From: Denitromonas halophila
GTDB taxonomy: Bacteria > Pseudomonadota > Gammaproteobacteria > Burkholderiales > Rhodocyclaceae
Direction of reading: 5' to 3'
Length of the DNA: 64,000 nucleotides
NCBI RefSeq assembly: GCF_007625155.1
Contig: NZ_VMNK01000001.1
Span: 62,001-126,000, forward strand
A program made the position numbers and the translations under genes. This document shows, piece after piece, positions 38,811 through 49,091 of this stretch. The number at the start of each line of letters is the position of its first letter. Position 1 is the stretch's first letter. Under the pieces are notes generated by a model that saw only the letters and a list, made by a program, of their open reading frames with translations, made no database searches and was not told where the DNA came from.

Positions 38811-39254
38811 TTAACTGGCGATGTCGCCCGAAATGTAGCTCGAGAGGTGCTGAATGGTTGCTTCGTGTTCGGCAATGACAGATTTGACCACGTCGCCAAT
38901 GGTGATGATGCCGCAAATCTTTCCGTGATCAACGACCGGCAGATGGCGGAAGCGGTTCTGCGTCATGATCGACATGACTTCGTCGATAGTGTGCGAGGGC
39001 GTGATGGTGCATACGTTCGGCGTCATCAGGTCCTTGATCAGGGCGTCCTTGGACGACAGCCCCTTGAGGGCGACCTTGCGGGCATAGTCGCGCTCGGTGA
39101 AGATCCCGACCAGACTGCTTTCCTGAAGCACCAGCACGGCGCCAATGTCGCGTTCGGCCATCTGGGTCAGCGCTTCAAGGACGGTGGCATTCGGCGTGAC
39201 GGCATGGGCATGGGCGCCCTTGATTTCAAGCACCTGCTTCACGGTTGTGGTCAT
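38811..39254 (-). CDS. Tandem CBS-domain protein
   Basis: 147 residues made of two CBS motifs (about 8-65 and 72-130): VLEIKGAHAHAVTPNATVLEA with IFTERDYARK, and DLMTPNVCTITPSHTIDEV with GIITIGDVVKSVI. Such stand-alone CBS pairs bind adenine nucleotides or related ligands and act as regulators; the target is unknown. It lies upstream of norCB on the same strand but is separated from it by a terminator and the nor box, so it is a separate unit. The gap 39255-39400 shows no gene. Confidence 0.88.
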   Translation of the reverse strand: MTTTVKQVLEIKGAHAHAVTPNATVLEALTQMAERDIGAVLVLQESSLVGIFTERDYARKVALKGLSSKDALIKDLMTPNVCTITPSHTIDEVMSIMTQNRFRHLPVVDHGKICGIITIGDVVKSVIAEHEATIQHLSSYISGDIAS

Positions 39255-39400
39255 CGTGTCTTATCCCTCTTGAAATTGGTCTGATGCACTCGGTGCGGCT
39301 GCATTGTTTAGGAAGTGCATTGCGGATTCCCCGGCACCTGAGACCGTAAGATTGTTACGAATCGGTCAAACGCGCAAGTGCTGGCGGGCGCAAAAGCGCT

Positions 39401-39802
39401 TCAGGCGTGTTGCCCGGCGGTTTCCGAGCGCATTTCGGTGATGGCAAACACCACCTGTTCGGCGAGGCGTTCCGCTTCAAGCGGATCGTAGTCCTTGTGA
39501 TAGCGCATCTGGGTGCTGAGTCGGGTCATGACCATGTGGCGGTCGGGGGTGATGCCCTGGTTTTCGAGGCACTGCCGGGCGCAGGCCAGGTGGCAGCCGT
39601 CGAGCACCATGATCGGACGCCCTGAGCGGGCGATACGCAGGACGTGACTGATGCCGGCAGCGATGCCCGTCACGCAGGCCATCTCGGCCAGACCCATTCG
39701 GTCCAGCTTGACGGCCAGATAATTGGTTATCTGAGCGGCATTTGAGCATCCCGAACAAGCGTAGACCAGCGGGCGCTCCGGATGGCTGACACGTAACATC
39801 AT
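39401..39802 (-). CDS. DGC-domain putative zinc-binding protein
   Basis: 133 residues. It has YACSGCSNAAQITN near the N-terminus and the Asp-Gly-Cys motif in MVLDGCHLACARQCL, the Cys pattern of the DGC family, thought to bind zinc. ATG at 39802 is preferred (CGGAA upstream); a GTG at 39808 is also open. Function in the family is unknown; it is often near respiratory or nitrogen-oxide genes, as here near norCB (inference). Confidence 0.78.
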   Translation of the reverse strand: MMLRVSHPERPLVYACSGCSNAAQITNYLAVKLDRMGLAEMACVTGIAAGISHVLRIARSGRPIMVLDGCHLACARQCLENQGITPDRHMVMTRLSTQMRYHKDYDPLEAERLAEQVVFAITEMRSETAGQHA

Positions 39803-39817
39803 GGGCACGATTCCGGC

Positions 39818-39845
39818 AAAAAAGCGGCGTCGAGAAGCCGACGCC
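39818..39845 (-). terminator. Intrinsic terminator after panC
   Basis: Seven-bp stem GGCGTCG / CGACGCC with 6-base loop, followed on the minus strand by GC and six T. It lies about 60 bp after the panC stop and just before the DGC-protein gene. Confidence 0.8.
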
Positions 39846-39907
39846 TGAATCGTGCCTGAGTCTGACCCGGTAGGGGCTGACTCAGGTCAAACGTATGCGA
39901 TTGGCGT

Positions 39908-40735
39908 TCAGATCTCCAGGTTGTCGATGAGTCGGGTGGCGCCAAGCCGCGCGGCGGCGAGCACGACCAGCCCGTCGCTGGGTGTCTGCGGCACTTGCAG
40001 GTCGCTCTGACGGCGAACCGAGATGTAGTCGGGCTGCCAGCGGTTGGCGGCCAGCTCGCTCATGGCGGCGCGCTCGAGCGTGTCGAAATGCGTATCGCCA
40101 CCGCGGATCGCATCGCGAATGCGCGACAGACAGCGGTAGATCCGGCTGGCTTCACTACGTTCGTCTGGCGACAGATAGCGATTGCGCGACGAGAGCGCCA
40201 GGCCGTCATCGGCACGCACGGTTTCGCCCGGCAGCACGTCAACCGGGATCGCCAGCTGGTTCACCATGTTCCGCAGCACCATGAGCTGTTGATAGTCTTT
40301 TTTGCCAAACAGGGCGACATCGGGCTGGACGATGTTGAGCAGTTTCAGCACCACTGTTGCCACACCGCGGAAATGGCCCGGCCGGAAGCTGCCTTCCAGC
40401 GTGGCGACTTGCGCCGGGTCGGGGTCTACGTGGTAGGTCTGGCGAGTGGGGTACATCACCGACTCGTTGGGCGTGAACAGGTGGGCCACGCCGGCCGCTT
40501 CGAGTTTTTCGCAATCGGCATCCAGCGTGCGCGGGTATTTGTCGAAGTCGTCCTTCGGGCCGAACTGCAGGCGATTGACGAAAATGCTCGCAATCACCTC
40601 GTCGGCGTGTTCGCCCGCCTGGCGCATGAGGGTGATATGCCCTTCGTGAAGATTGCCCATGGTGGGCACGAGGGCGACCCGGCTGGCGGCACGGCGCGCA
40701 GCGCGCAGGCTTTCGACGGTGGTGTGAATCTGCAT
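39908..40735 (-). CDS. panC: Pantothenate synthetase (pantoate-beta-alanine ligase)
   Basis: 275 residues, normal length. Motifs: [15 protein letters not shown] (HxGH nucleotide-binding), [26 protein letters not shown] and LSSRNRYLS (KMSKS-like loop). It joins pantoate and beta-alanine with ATP. ATG at 40735 starts [10 protein letters not shown]; the longer frame overlaps the panB end and is rejected. It follows panB by 19 bp, so both belong to one pantothenate operon ending at a terminator. Confidence 0.95.
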   Translation of the reverse strand: MQIHTTVESLRAARRAASRVALVPTMGNLHEGHITLMRQAGEHADEVIASIFVNRLQFGPKDDFDKYPRTLDADCEKLEAAGVAHLFTPNESVMYPTRQTYHVDPDPAQVATLEGSFRPGHFRGVATVVLKLLNIVQPDVALFGKKDYQQLMVLRNMVNQLAIPVDVLPGETVRADDGLALSSRNRYLSPDERSEASRIYRCLSRIRDAIRGGDTHFDTLERAAMSELAANRWQPDYISVRRQSDLQVPQTPSDGLVVLAAARLGATRLIDNLEI

Positions 40736-40754
40736 GCGGGTTCCTGGTTCCGGA

Positions 40755-41570
40755 TCAGTAGCAGTGTTCGGGGGCAGGGAAGCGTGCGCTGCGCACGTCG
40801 TCGACATAGCGGGTGACCGCTGCGTCGATACTGGTAGCGCCTTCCATGAAGTTCTTGGCGAAACGGGCTTTGTGGCCGGGAAAAACGCCGATCAGATCGT
40901 GCAGTACGAGCACCTGGCCGTCGCAATCGACGCCGGCACCGATGCCGATGGTGGCCATGGAGTGCAGGCTGCGCGTGACGTGGGCGGCGACCGTGGCTGG
41001 CACCATTTCCATTACCATGAGCGCCGCGCCGGCCTGTTCGAGTGCCGTGGCGTCCGCCATCAGGCGTGCCGCGCCCTCGTCGGTGCGTCCCTGGACGCGA
41101 TAGCCGCCCAGCTGGTTCACTGATTGCGGAGTGAGGCCGATGTGGGCACAGACCGGTACGCCGCGTTCGACCAGAAAGCGCACGGTATCGGCCATGAATT
41201 CGCCGCCTTCGAGCTTGACCATCTGAGCGCCCGCGGCCATCAGACGTGCCGCGTTGCGCATGGCCTGTTCGCGGTTTTCGTGATAGCTGCCAAAAGGCAT
41301 GTCGGAGACGATAAAGGGCCGCGTACAGCCGCGAACGACGCATTCGGTGTGATAGACCATGTGCTCCATGGACACCGGCAGGGTCGATTTCTGGCCCTGC
41401 AGGACGTTGCCCAGCGAGTCGCCGATCAGGATGATGTCGACGCCGCAGCGCTCGAGCAGCGCGGCAAAGCTTGCGTCATAGCCGGTGAGCATGACGATCT
41501 TCTCGCCGTCGGCGCGCATCTTGCCGAGCGTGGTCAGCGTGACGGGTTTCTGGTTCTGTAGATAGCTCAT
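40755..41570 (-). CDS. panB: 3-methyl-2-oxobutanoate hydroxymethyltransferase
   Basis: 271 residues, full length for PanB. It shows the Mg-binding motif [12 protein letters not shown], the active region [19 protein letters not shown] and a C-terminal [10 protein letters not shown]. It transfers a hydroxymethyl group from methylene-THF to ketoisovalerate, the first step to pantothenate. ATG at 41570 starts [10 protein letters not shown] with AAGG upstream. It is the first gene of panBC. Confidence 0.95.
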   Translation of the reverse strand: MSYLQNQKPVTLTTLGKMRADGEKIVMLTGYDASFAALLERCGVDIILIGDSLGNVLQGQKSTLPVSMEHMVYHTECVVRGCTRPFIVSDMPFGSYHENREQAMRNAARLMAAGAQMVKLEGGEFMADTVRFLVERGVPVCAHIGLTPQSVNQLGGYRVQGRTDEGAARLMADATALEQAGAALMVMEMVPATVAAHVTRSLHSMATIGIGAGVDCDGQVLVLHDLIGVFPGHKARFAKNFMEGATSIDAAVTRYVDDVRSARFPAPEHCY

Positions 41571-41664
41571 TGGGGGCCTTCCTCTGTCTCGGCGCGCAGT
41601 AAACCGCAAGCTGTTGCATCGCACAAGCGGTTTTGCACAAATGTAACCGTATCGGGGGGCGGAA

Positions 41665-42306
41665 TCAGGCGGCGTAGCCGAAGAATTCCCGGTAGCTGCG
41701 CATGGCGCGCAGGCGTTCGATCAGCAGTTCGAAGTCATCTGCCTGATCGACGGGATTGAGAATTTCGGCGTCCACGATGAATAGCGGACAGGCGTCGTAT
41801 TGATAAAAAAACTTGGCGTAGCGCTCGGCCACGCGCTCGAGGTAATGCGCGGTAATCGCGCGTTCGGCCTCGACGCCGCGGCGGCCGATGCGCTCGATCA
41901 GCGTGTCCGGCTTGGCTTGCAGGTAAATCACCAGATCGGGTTTGGGGGTGGGGGCAGGCACCACGAGGTCGTAGGTGCGGCGGTAGAGCGCGAATTCTTC
42001 GGGGTCGAGGTTCAACTCGGCGAACAAGGGGTCTTTGTCGAGCACGAAGTCGGAGACCACTCGTCGGCCGGCAACGTCTTCGCCCACCAGGCGTTTGAGC
42101 GCATCGACGCGTTGATACAGGAAAGACAGCTGGGTGGGCAGCGCCCAGCGGCTCATGTCCTGGTAAAACCTCGGCAGAAAGCTGTTGAGCTCGGGCTGTT
42201 CGAGGATCAGATCGGCTTCGAGTCGATGGGCCAGGCGGCGGGCGAGGGAGGTTTTTCCTGCGCCAATAGGGCCTTCCACAACGATGTACTTGGCTTTGTC
42301 GAGCAT
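41665..42306 (-). CDS. Deoxynucleoside kinase family protein
   Basis: 213 residues with a Walker [10 protein letters not shown] at about 12-20, a substrate-site region [16 protein letters not shown] and an arginine-rich lid ([13 protein letters not shown]). This fits the dCK/dGK-type deoxynucleoside kinase family, which phosphorylates deoxynucleosides in salvage; the exact base is not determinable. It lies between folK and panB on the same strand. The folK-dNK-panB order is common in betaproteobacteria. Confidence 0.88.
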   Translation of the reverse strand: MLDKAKYIVVEGPIGAGKTSLARRLAHRLEADLILEQPELNSFLPRFYQDMSRWALPTQLSFLYQRVDALKRLVGEDVAGRRVVSDFVLDKDPLFAELNLDPEEFALYRRTYDLVVPAPTPKPDLVIYLQAKPDTLIERIGRRGVEAERAITAHYLERVAERYAKFFYQYDACPLFIVDAEILNPVDQADDFELLIERLRAMRSYREFFGYAA

Positions 42307-42364
42307 GCTTGTTGGGGCCCGCGGAAAAGTTCAGAGGGTGGCCGATCGCATCGGCCGAGACATC

Positions 42365-42874
42365 TTAGGTCGCGCGCGGCAGCGGCGCAATCACCTGGTC
42401 GGCCACCGAGGCGAGTTGTTGCTTGACGCCACCGATGCCGGGGATATCCAGCGTGGGCGCGAGTTCGGCCAGCGGAACCAGCACGAAGGCACGTTGATGC
42501 ATGCGCGGATGTGGCACCTGGAGGCCGGGCAAGGCGATTTGCTGATCGCCGTAGAGCAGCAGATCCAGATCGAGGGTGCGTGGCGCCATGGCGAATTCGC
42601 GGGTGCGTCCGTGCCTGGCTTCGATGTCCATCAGCGCCACCAGCAGTGCCATGGGTGAGAGGCGGGTGTCGATCTGGGCGACCGCGTTGATGTAATCGGG
42701 CTGGCCACTGACGCCCATGGGCGCGGTGCGGTAGTTGCTGGAGCGGGCGATCAGGCGCGTGTCGGGCAGGGTGGCGAGCGCCGAACAGGCGTCGGCGATG
42801 GCCGCGACCGGGTCGCCGAGATTGGCGCCCAGCCCGATGAATGCTTTGACGGACGAAATGGGCTGGGGTGTCAT
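42365..42874 (-). CDS. folK: 2-amino-4-hydroxy-6-hydroxymethyldihydropteridine pyrophosphokinase
   Basis: 169 residues. HPPK signature RTLDLDLLLYG is present, with the N-terminal AFIGLGANLGDP and a C-terminal HPRMHQRAFVLVPL. It pyrophosphorylates the pterin precursor in folate synthesis. ATG at 42874 overlaps the pcnB stop (ATGA), which fixes the start and rejects the longer frame to 43000. Confidence 0.94.
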   Translation of the reverse strand: MTPQPISSVKAFIGLGANLGDPVAAIADACSALATLPDTRLIARSSNYRTAPMGVSGQPDYINAVAQIDTRLSPMALLVALMDIEARHGRTREFAMAPRTLDLDLLLYGDQQIALPGLQVPHPRMHQRAFVLVPLAELAPTLDIPGIGGVKQQLASVADQVIAPLPRAT

Positions 42875-44205
42875 GCGTCGGCGCTGCCACCTGACGGCTT
42901 GCGCCGGCGGCGGCGACGCTTGCGGGGGGCGCCCGGCTCCGGTTCGGTCAGCATGCCCTCGCGGGTGTTGCCGCCGGCGTGCGCGAACTCGTTCCACCAC
43001 TCGACCTGTGCCATGTCGATTTCGCCCGAAATGGCGCGCAGACGCAGGAAGTCCCAGCCGGCGCGGTAGCGCGGCTGCTCAAGCAGGCGGAAGGGGGCTT
43101 TGCCGGCGCGCTTCTCGAAACGCGGCTGCAGCGCCCAGATATCCTTGATGTCGCCCGCGATGCGGCGGGTAATGGCGAGTTTCTCGCCCTGTACACTGAG
43201 CACCTCATCCATGGCCTCGAACAGCGCCGGGTGGGTGTGTTCGCCGCGGGCCTTGCGAGCCTCCCAGTTGGCCAGCACTTCATGCCAGAGCAGGGTTGCG
43301 AACAGGAAGCCGGGTGAGACCGGTTTGCCCTCGCGCACACGCTCGTCGGTGTTTTCGAGCGAGGCCCAGACGAAGCGCTCGCCCATGGGTTGCTCGAGGA
43401 TTACGTCGAGCAACGGCAGCAGGCCGTGGTGCAGACCTTCTTCGCGCAGTTGCTTGAGGCATTTGACGGCATGGCCCGACAGCAGCAGCTTGAGCATTTC
43501 GTCAAACAAGCGGGCGGCGGGCACGTTGTCCATCAAGGACGCCATCTCGCGGATGGGGCGGCTGGCGGCTGGGTCGATGGTCAGGCCCAGCTTGGCGCCG
43601 AGGCGCACCGCGCGCAGCATGCGCACCGGGTCTTCGCGGTAGCGCACCTTCGGGTCGCCGATCATGCGCAGGGTTTTTTGCTGCAGGTCGGCCACGCCGT
43701 GGTGGTAGTCGAGAATCTGTTCGGTGGTCGGGTCGTAATACAGCGCGTTGACGGTGAAGTCGCGGCGCAGGGCGTCTTCTTCCTGCGAGCCAAAGACGTT
43801 GTCGTGCAGGATGCGGCCGTGTTCGTCGGTCGAGCTGGCGTCCGCTTCGCGGGCGGAGCGGAAGGTGGACACTTCCATCATCTCGGCGCCGATCATGACG
43901 TGCACAATCTTGAAGCGGCGACCGATGATGCGCGAGCGCCGGAACAGGCGGCGGACTTCTTCGGGTGTGGCGTTGGTGGCGATGTCGAAATCTTTGGGCG
44001 TCAGGTCGGCAAGCAGGTCGCGGACGGCGCCGCCGACGATAAAGCCTTTGAAGCCGGCGTCTTGCAATGCGGCGCAGACTTTGCGCGCAGCGGGCGAGAC
44101 ACGCTCGATCGGAATGCCGTGGATCTCGGCAGGAATCAGGGCCGGGCCGTCGGTGGGGCCAGGTGCGGCGCGGCGGAAGACCTTGCGCAGCAGTTTACGG
44201 ATCAT
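42871..44205 (-). CDS. pcnB: Poly(A) polymerase I
   Basis: 444 residues. The nucleotidyltransferase head shows FIVGGAVRDLLADLTPKDFD with the metal-binding Asp pair and RRDFTVNALYYDP; the RNA-binding region and a very basic C-terminal tail (PRKRRRRRRKP) follow. These features separate PcnB from CCA-adding enzymes. It adds 3' poly(A) tails and promotes RNA decay. folK follows by ATGA overlap; the HAD phosphatase gene lies upstream on the same strand. Confidence 0.94.
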   Translation of the reverse strand: MIRKLLRKVFRRAAPGPTDGPALIPAEIHGIPIERVSPAARKVCAALQDAGFKGFIVGGAVRDLLADLTPKDFDIATNATPEEVRRLFRRSRIIGRRFKIVHVMIGAEMMEVSTFRSAREADASSTDEHGRILHDNVFGSQEEDALRRDFTVNALYYDPTTEQILDYHHGVADLQQKTLRMIGDPKVRYREDPVRMLRAVRLGAKLGLTIDPAASRPIREMASLMDNVPAARLFDEMLKLLLSGHAVKCLKQLREEGLHHGLLPLLDVILEQPMGERFVWASLENTDERVREGKPVSPGFLFATLLWHEVLANWEARKARGEHTHPALFEAMDEVLSVQGEKLAITRRIAGDIKDIWALQPRFEKRAGKAPFRLLEQPRYRAGWDFLRLRAISGEIDMAQVEWWNEFAHAGGNTREGMLTEPEPGAPRKRRRRRRKPSGGSADA

Positions 44206-44276
44206 TATTGGGGTCGATGTCTTAGAAGTTAAGCGGGCGATGATACCGCAGCGGCGGGTGTCGGCCTATGTTCGTG

Positions 44277-44939
44277 TTAGCGAAGGCTGATGATTGGCCA
44301 GGCGTGCAGGCGGGCGTGTTCACGCAGTGTGTCGTCCGGATCGACCGCCACCGGCTGGCTGACGCGGGCGAGCAGCGGCAAATCGTTGTGCGAGTCGCTG
44401 TAGAACCAGCTCTGGTCGAAGCTGCCCATGTGCAGGCCCAACGATTCAAGCCAGGCTTCAACCCGCTCGATTTTGCCCGCCTTGAATGCCGGCATGCCGC
44501 GCGGCTTGCCGGTGAAGGCGCCATTTTCTTGTGCCGGAATGGTGGCGACCAGGTGCGGAATGTCGAAGGCGCGGGTGATCGGGCCAGTGACGAAGCTATT
44601 GGTGGCGGTGACGACGGCCATCAGCGCGCCCTCGGCGCGATGCTTGTCGACCAGTGCGCGGGCCTGGGTAGTCATCATCGGGCGGATGGCGACGTCCATG
44701 AATTCGGCGTGCCAGGCGTCGAGTTGGGCGCGTTTGTGCCGGGCCAGCGGGGCGAGCTGGAAGTCGAGGAACTCGAAAATATCGAGCGTACCGGCCTTGT
44801 ATTGCTCGTAAAAGGTGACGTTCTTGGTTTCATAGACTTCGCGGTCGAGCACGCCCTTGCCGATGAGGAATTCGGCCCAGGCGAAGTCAGAGTCGCCGGC
44901 CAGCAGGGTGTTGTCGAGGTCGAAAAGAACGAGATCCAT
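44277..44939 (-). CDS. HAD-superfamily phosphatase (SerB-like, subclass IB)
   Basis: 220 residues. HAD motif I is LVLFDLDNTLLAGDSD (nucleophile Asp), motif II lies in MAVVTATNSF, and motif IV is WFYSDSHNDLPLL. This is the HAD-IB group (phosphoserine phosphatase-like / CicA); the substrate is not defined. It lies 12 bp after hda, in the same operon as the permease and hda upstream and just before pcnB. Confidence 0.88.
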   Translation of the reverse strand: MDLVLFDLDNTLLAGDSDFAWAEFLIGKGVLDREVYETKNVTFYEQYKAGTLDIFEFLDFQLAPLARHKRAQLDAWHAEFMDVAIRPMMTTQARALVDKHRAEGALMAVVTATNSFVTGPITRAFDIPHLVATIPAQENGAFTGKPRGMPAFKAGKIERVEAWLESLGLHMGSFDQSWFYSDSHNDLPLLARVSQPVAVDPDDTLREHARLHAWPIISLR

Positions 44940-44951
44940 GGGGTGTCCGTG

Positions 44952-45611
44952 TCAGATGTCGAGGCCCGACTGCAGCATCTCGCGCAGCAAGGGCAGGGTA
45001 ATGGCGCGTTTGCGCTCGAAGGAGGCGCGGTCGAGCGCGTCGAGCGTGCTGAGCAGGCTGGGCATGTCGCGCCGGCCATGACGCATCAGATAGGTGACGA
45101 CGTCGCCGTCGATGCGCAGGCCGCGCTGCGTTGCCAGGGTGCTGAGAATGGCGGAACGGGCGGCGTCGGTCAGCGGCTGAATCTCGAAGCCCAGACACTG
45201 TCCGATGCGGGTGCGCAGGTCTTCGCGCAGGCTGAGTGCGCGTGGCGGCAGATCGCCGGCCAGCAGCAGGGTCTGGCCATTCTCGCGCGCCCGGTTGAAG
45301 GCATTGAACAGTGCGATGGCGGCGTCGTTGCCGAGGTGGTTGATGTCGTCGATCGCCAGCAGTGCCGGGCTGCCTGGCAAGGTGTTGCCGACTTCGCGGG
45401 CGTTCAGGTAGGCGCCCTGACATGCGTCGCAGGCCGCCCGCAGCAGATGGCTGCGGCCGGTGGCTGGGGCGCCCCACAAATACAGATGCCCCATGCCCTG
45501 GCCCTGCACGGTGGCTTGCAAGGCGGCGATCAGCGCGGCGTTGTCGCCGGCGAAGTAATTCTCCAGCGTCGGTGGGGCGTCGAGCCGGATGTCGAGCACA
45601 AGCTGCTTCAT
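44952..45611 (-). CDS. hda: DnaA regulatory inactivator Hda
   Basis: 219 residues of AAA+ type related to DnaA domain III, without a DNA-binding domain. Walker A is WGAPATGRSHLL (Arg instead of Lys, as usual for Hda), Walker B is LLAIDDINHLG, and LREDLRTRIGQC resembles the DnaA box VII. An N-terminal QLVLDI segment is the clamp-binding motif. It stimulates ATP hydrolysis by DnaA with the sliding clamp. ATG overlaps the permease stop (ATGA). Confidence 0.92.
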   Translation of the reverse strand: MKQLVLDIRLDAPPTLENYFAGDNAALIAALQATVQGQGMGHLYLWGAPATGRSHLLRAACDACQGAYLNAREVGNTLPGSPALLAIDDINHLGNDAAIALFNAFNRARENGQTLLLAGDLPPRALSLREDLRTRIGQCLGFEIQPLTDAARSAILSTLATQRGLRIDGDVVTYLMRHGRRDMPSLLSTLDALDRASFERKRAITLPLLREMLQSGLDI

Positions 45612-46699
45612 GCCGTGCCGTCCTCCGGGGGGTCGTCGCCGCGATACACATGGCTGGCAAAGTAGGCGGTGCGCAATTCGCGCAGGCCAACCAGCAATGC
45701 CGCGCTGGCGGGCAGGGCAACCAGCACGCCGACAAAGCCGAACAGCTCGCCAAAGGCCATCAGAGCGAAGATGACCGCCAGTGGATGCAGGCCGATGCGC
45801 TCGCCCACCAGATAGGGCGTGAGCAGAAAACTCTCAACCAGTTGGCCAATCGCATAGACGATGGCTACACCGATAATCGGCGGCCAGCCGGCGTTTTGCA
45901 GCAGCGCCGAGAGCAGCGCCAGCACGAGGCCAGTGCTGAAGCCGACAAAGGGCACGAACACCAGCAGGCCGGTGATGACGCCGACCGGCAGCGCAAAACG
46001 CAGCCCGGCCAGCCACAGGCCAATGCTGTAGAACACCGCCAGCAGCAGCATGACCGACAGCTGGCCGCGCAGGAATTCGGACATCACCTTGTCGATGTCG
46101 CCCATGATCCGGCTGCTGGTCGCGATCATGGGGCGCGGAATGATCGCGCGCACGCCCTCGACGATATGCGGCCATTCCTGCAGCAGGTAGAACATCACCA
46201 TCGGAATCAGCAGCACGGTGGCAAAAAAGCCGACCACCGCGGCACCGCCCGTGGTGGCCTTTTTGAGCAGGCCGGGCAGGATGTCCTGCGCCGAGCTCCA
46301 GTTTTCGGCGATCCATTGGCGGATGGACGCCGCGTCGAGTTGCAGCGTGATGTCGAACTGCTCCTTGAGCAGTGGCAGCACGCGCTGGTTGAGCATGTCG
46401 ACCAGGTCGGGCAGGTGAGTGACCAGGGTGACCGCCTCGCGATACACCATCGGCACCAGGATCAAGATCAGCAAGGACAGCATCAGCCCTTGCAGCACAA
46501 TCACCAGCAGCACGGCGGCGGCACGCGGCAGGCGGCGAGCGACCATCCAGTTGACGGCCGGATCGCTGATATAGGCAAGCACAGCGGCGATGGCGAAGGG
46601 CGCCAGAATCGGCGACAGCAGCCAGAGCAGCACGAGCAGGGCAACACCGACACCGATCCAGGTGGCGGTTTGCATTTGGCGGGCACGGAGCGAGAACAT
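45608..46699 (-). CDS. AI-2E/PerM family membrane permease
   Basis: 363 residues with about eight transmembrane helices, an extended periplasmic/coiled segment in the middle (about 95-165) and the typical C-terminal motif LLTPYLVGERIGLHPLAVIFALMA, written here in part as PYLVGERIGLHP. AI-2E transporter (PerM) family; substrate unknown. The ATG at 46699 is chosen over a longer frame to 46831 that crosses the divergent promoter with purM. It overlaps hda by ATGA, a common arrangement in betaproteobacteria. Confidence 0.88.
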   Translation of the reverse strand: MFSLRARQMQTATWIGVGVALLVLLWLLSPILAPFAIAAVLAYISDPAVNWMVARRLPRAAAVLLVIVLQGLMLSLLILILVPMVYREAVTLVTHLPDLVDMLNQRVLPLLKEQFDITLQLDAASIRQWIAENWSSAQDILPGLLKKATTGGAAVVGFFATVLLIPMVMFYLLQEWPHIVEGVRAIIPRPMIATSSRIMGDIDKVMSEFLRGQLSVMLLLAVFYSIGLWLAGLRFALPVGVITGLLVFVPFVGFSTGLVLALLSALLQNAGWPPIIGVAIVYAIGQLVESFLLTPYLVGERIGLHPLAVIFALMAFGELFGFVGVLVALPASAALLVGLRELRTAYFASHVYRGDDPPEDGTA

Positions 46700-46823
46700 T
46701 CGATGTAAAATGCGGGGTTTGGTACGGGGCCCGACGGGTTCGCCGGGAGAATTGCCCGTACTGTAGTCGCAAGCGTGTGCGGGCTCAAGCGCGCCGCCAT
46801 GCCAGCGCCATCGATTTTGGAGA

Positions 46824-47867
<1,044 letters not shown>

Positions 47868-47888
47868 GTGGCAGGCAAGGCAGCATAT

Positions 47889-47919
47889 AAAACCCCGGGC
47901 GCGCCGGGGTTTTGTTTTT
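47889..47919 (+). terminator. Intrinsic terminator after purM
   Basis: Ten-bp perfect stem AAAACCCCGG / CCGGGGTTTT with 5-base loop, then G and five T, 21 bp after the purM stop. The A-rich 5' arm may let it work in both directions. Confidence 0.9.
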
Positions 47920-48029
47920 GGGCGTCATAATCCCCGCTTGAATATACTGCGGCGAGCAACTCCCATGGCCCACCGGGGTCGGAGGGGAAGGTTGCCTGCG
48001 GAGCAGGACAGAGAATCGGTGAGCAGAAG

Positions 48030-49079
48030 ATGCGTTTGACAAGCAAGGTGGTCTTGATCGGGACGTTGGCGCTGGGCGTCGCTGGTAGCGTAGTGGCCCA
48101 GAATGGCGACGCCGGCAAGGCCGGCCCCCAGGCGACCGCGGTCGAGGCGCAGCCCGTGGCACGACTGAGCCTTGGCGACGAAGTCAGCGCCGTGGGGACG
48201 CTGCGTTCGTCCGAGTCGGTGGTGCTTCGCCCGGAGACGGCGGGGCGCATCGCCAAAATCGGTTTTGTCGAAGGTCGCCCGGTCAAGCGCGGCGACATGC
48301 TCATTGGCCTCGACGCCTCGGTGCAGGCCGCCGAGCTGGCGCAGGCTCGTGCTGGCTTGTCGCTCGCACAGGCCAACTTCCGGCGAACCGAAGACCTCTT
48401 CAATCGAAAATTTGTCAGCCAGCGCGCGCTCGACGAAGCCCGTGCCGGGTTGCGCGTGGCCGAAGCGGCGGACCAGGCGGCGGCGGCGCGTCTGGCACGC
48501 ATGACGGTGCGCGCGCCCTTCGACGGCATCGTGGGCATCCGCAAAGTGAGCATTGGCGATTACGTCAAGGAGGGCGCCGACCTGGTCAACCTCGAAGCCA
48601 TCGACATGCTCAAGGTCGACTTCCGCCTGCCCGAGCGTCACATTGGCAGTCTGGCCCCCGGCCAGCGGCTGACCGTGTCGGCCGACGCGCTGGGCACGAC
48701 GCCATTTCCAGCGACGGTCACGGCGATTGACCCACTGATCGATGCCGAAGGCCGGGCGATTCGCCTGCAAGCCACGCTGGACAACCGCGAAGGCAAGCTG
48801 CGCCCCGGCATGTTTGCTCGTGTGCGCTTGAGTCTGGGTGAAGCGCAGTCGGTGCTGGTGGTGCCCGAACAGGCGCTGGTGCCCACGGCCGAAGGCCAGT
48901 TCGTGTTTCGCATCGTCGAGGGCAAGGCGCAGCGCACCTCGGTGCAGGTCGGGCGGCGCCAGGGCACCTCGGTCGAGATCACCGACGGCCTGCCTGAAGG
49001 CGCCGAGGTGGTCACCGCCGGCCAGATCAAGTTGCGCGACGGTGCGCCGGTGCGCGCGGTTGCACCGGCTGCGCGCTAA
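48030..49079 (+). CDS. RND efflux periplasmic adaptor (HlyD/MexA family)
   Basis: 349 residues: signal peptide to about 23, a barrel-sandwich domain (about 55-90 and 155-190; PFDGIVGIRKVSIGDYV), a short helical hairpin (about 90-155), a beta-barrel, and a C-terminal membrane-proximal domain. It is paired with the HAE-type pump 12 bp downstream. No outer-membrane channel gene is in this operon; a TolC encoded elsewhere is likely used. Substrate unknown, probably lipophilic drugs or metabolites. Confidence 0.9.
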   Translation: MRLTSKVVLIGTLALGVAGSVVAQNGDAGKAGPQATAVEAQPVARLSLGDEVSAVGTLRSSESVVLRPETAGRIAKIGFVEGRPVKRGDMLIGLDASVQAAELAQARAGLSLAQANFRRTEDLFNRKFVSQRALDEARAGLRVAEAADQAAAARLARMTVRAPFDGIVGIRKVSIGDYVKEGADLVNLEAIDMLKVDFRLPERHIGSLAPGQRLTVSADALGTTPFPATVTAIDPLIDAEGRAIRLQATLDNREGKLRPGMFARVRLSLGEAQSVLVVPEQALVPTAEGQFVFRIVEGKAQRTSVQVGRRQGTSVEITDGLPEGAEVVTAGQIKLRDGAPVRAVAPAAR

Positions 49080-49091
49080 GGCACGCTTGCC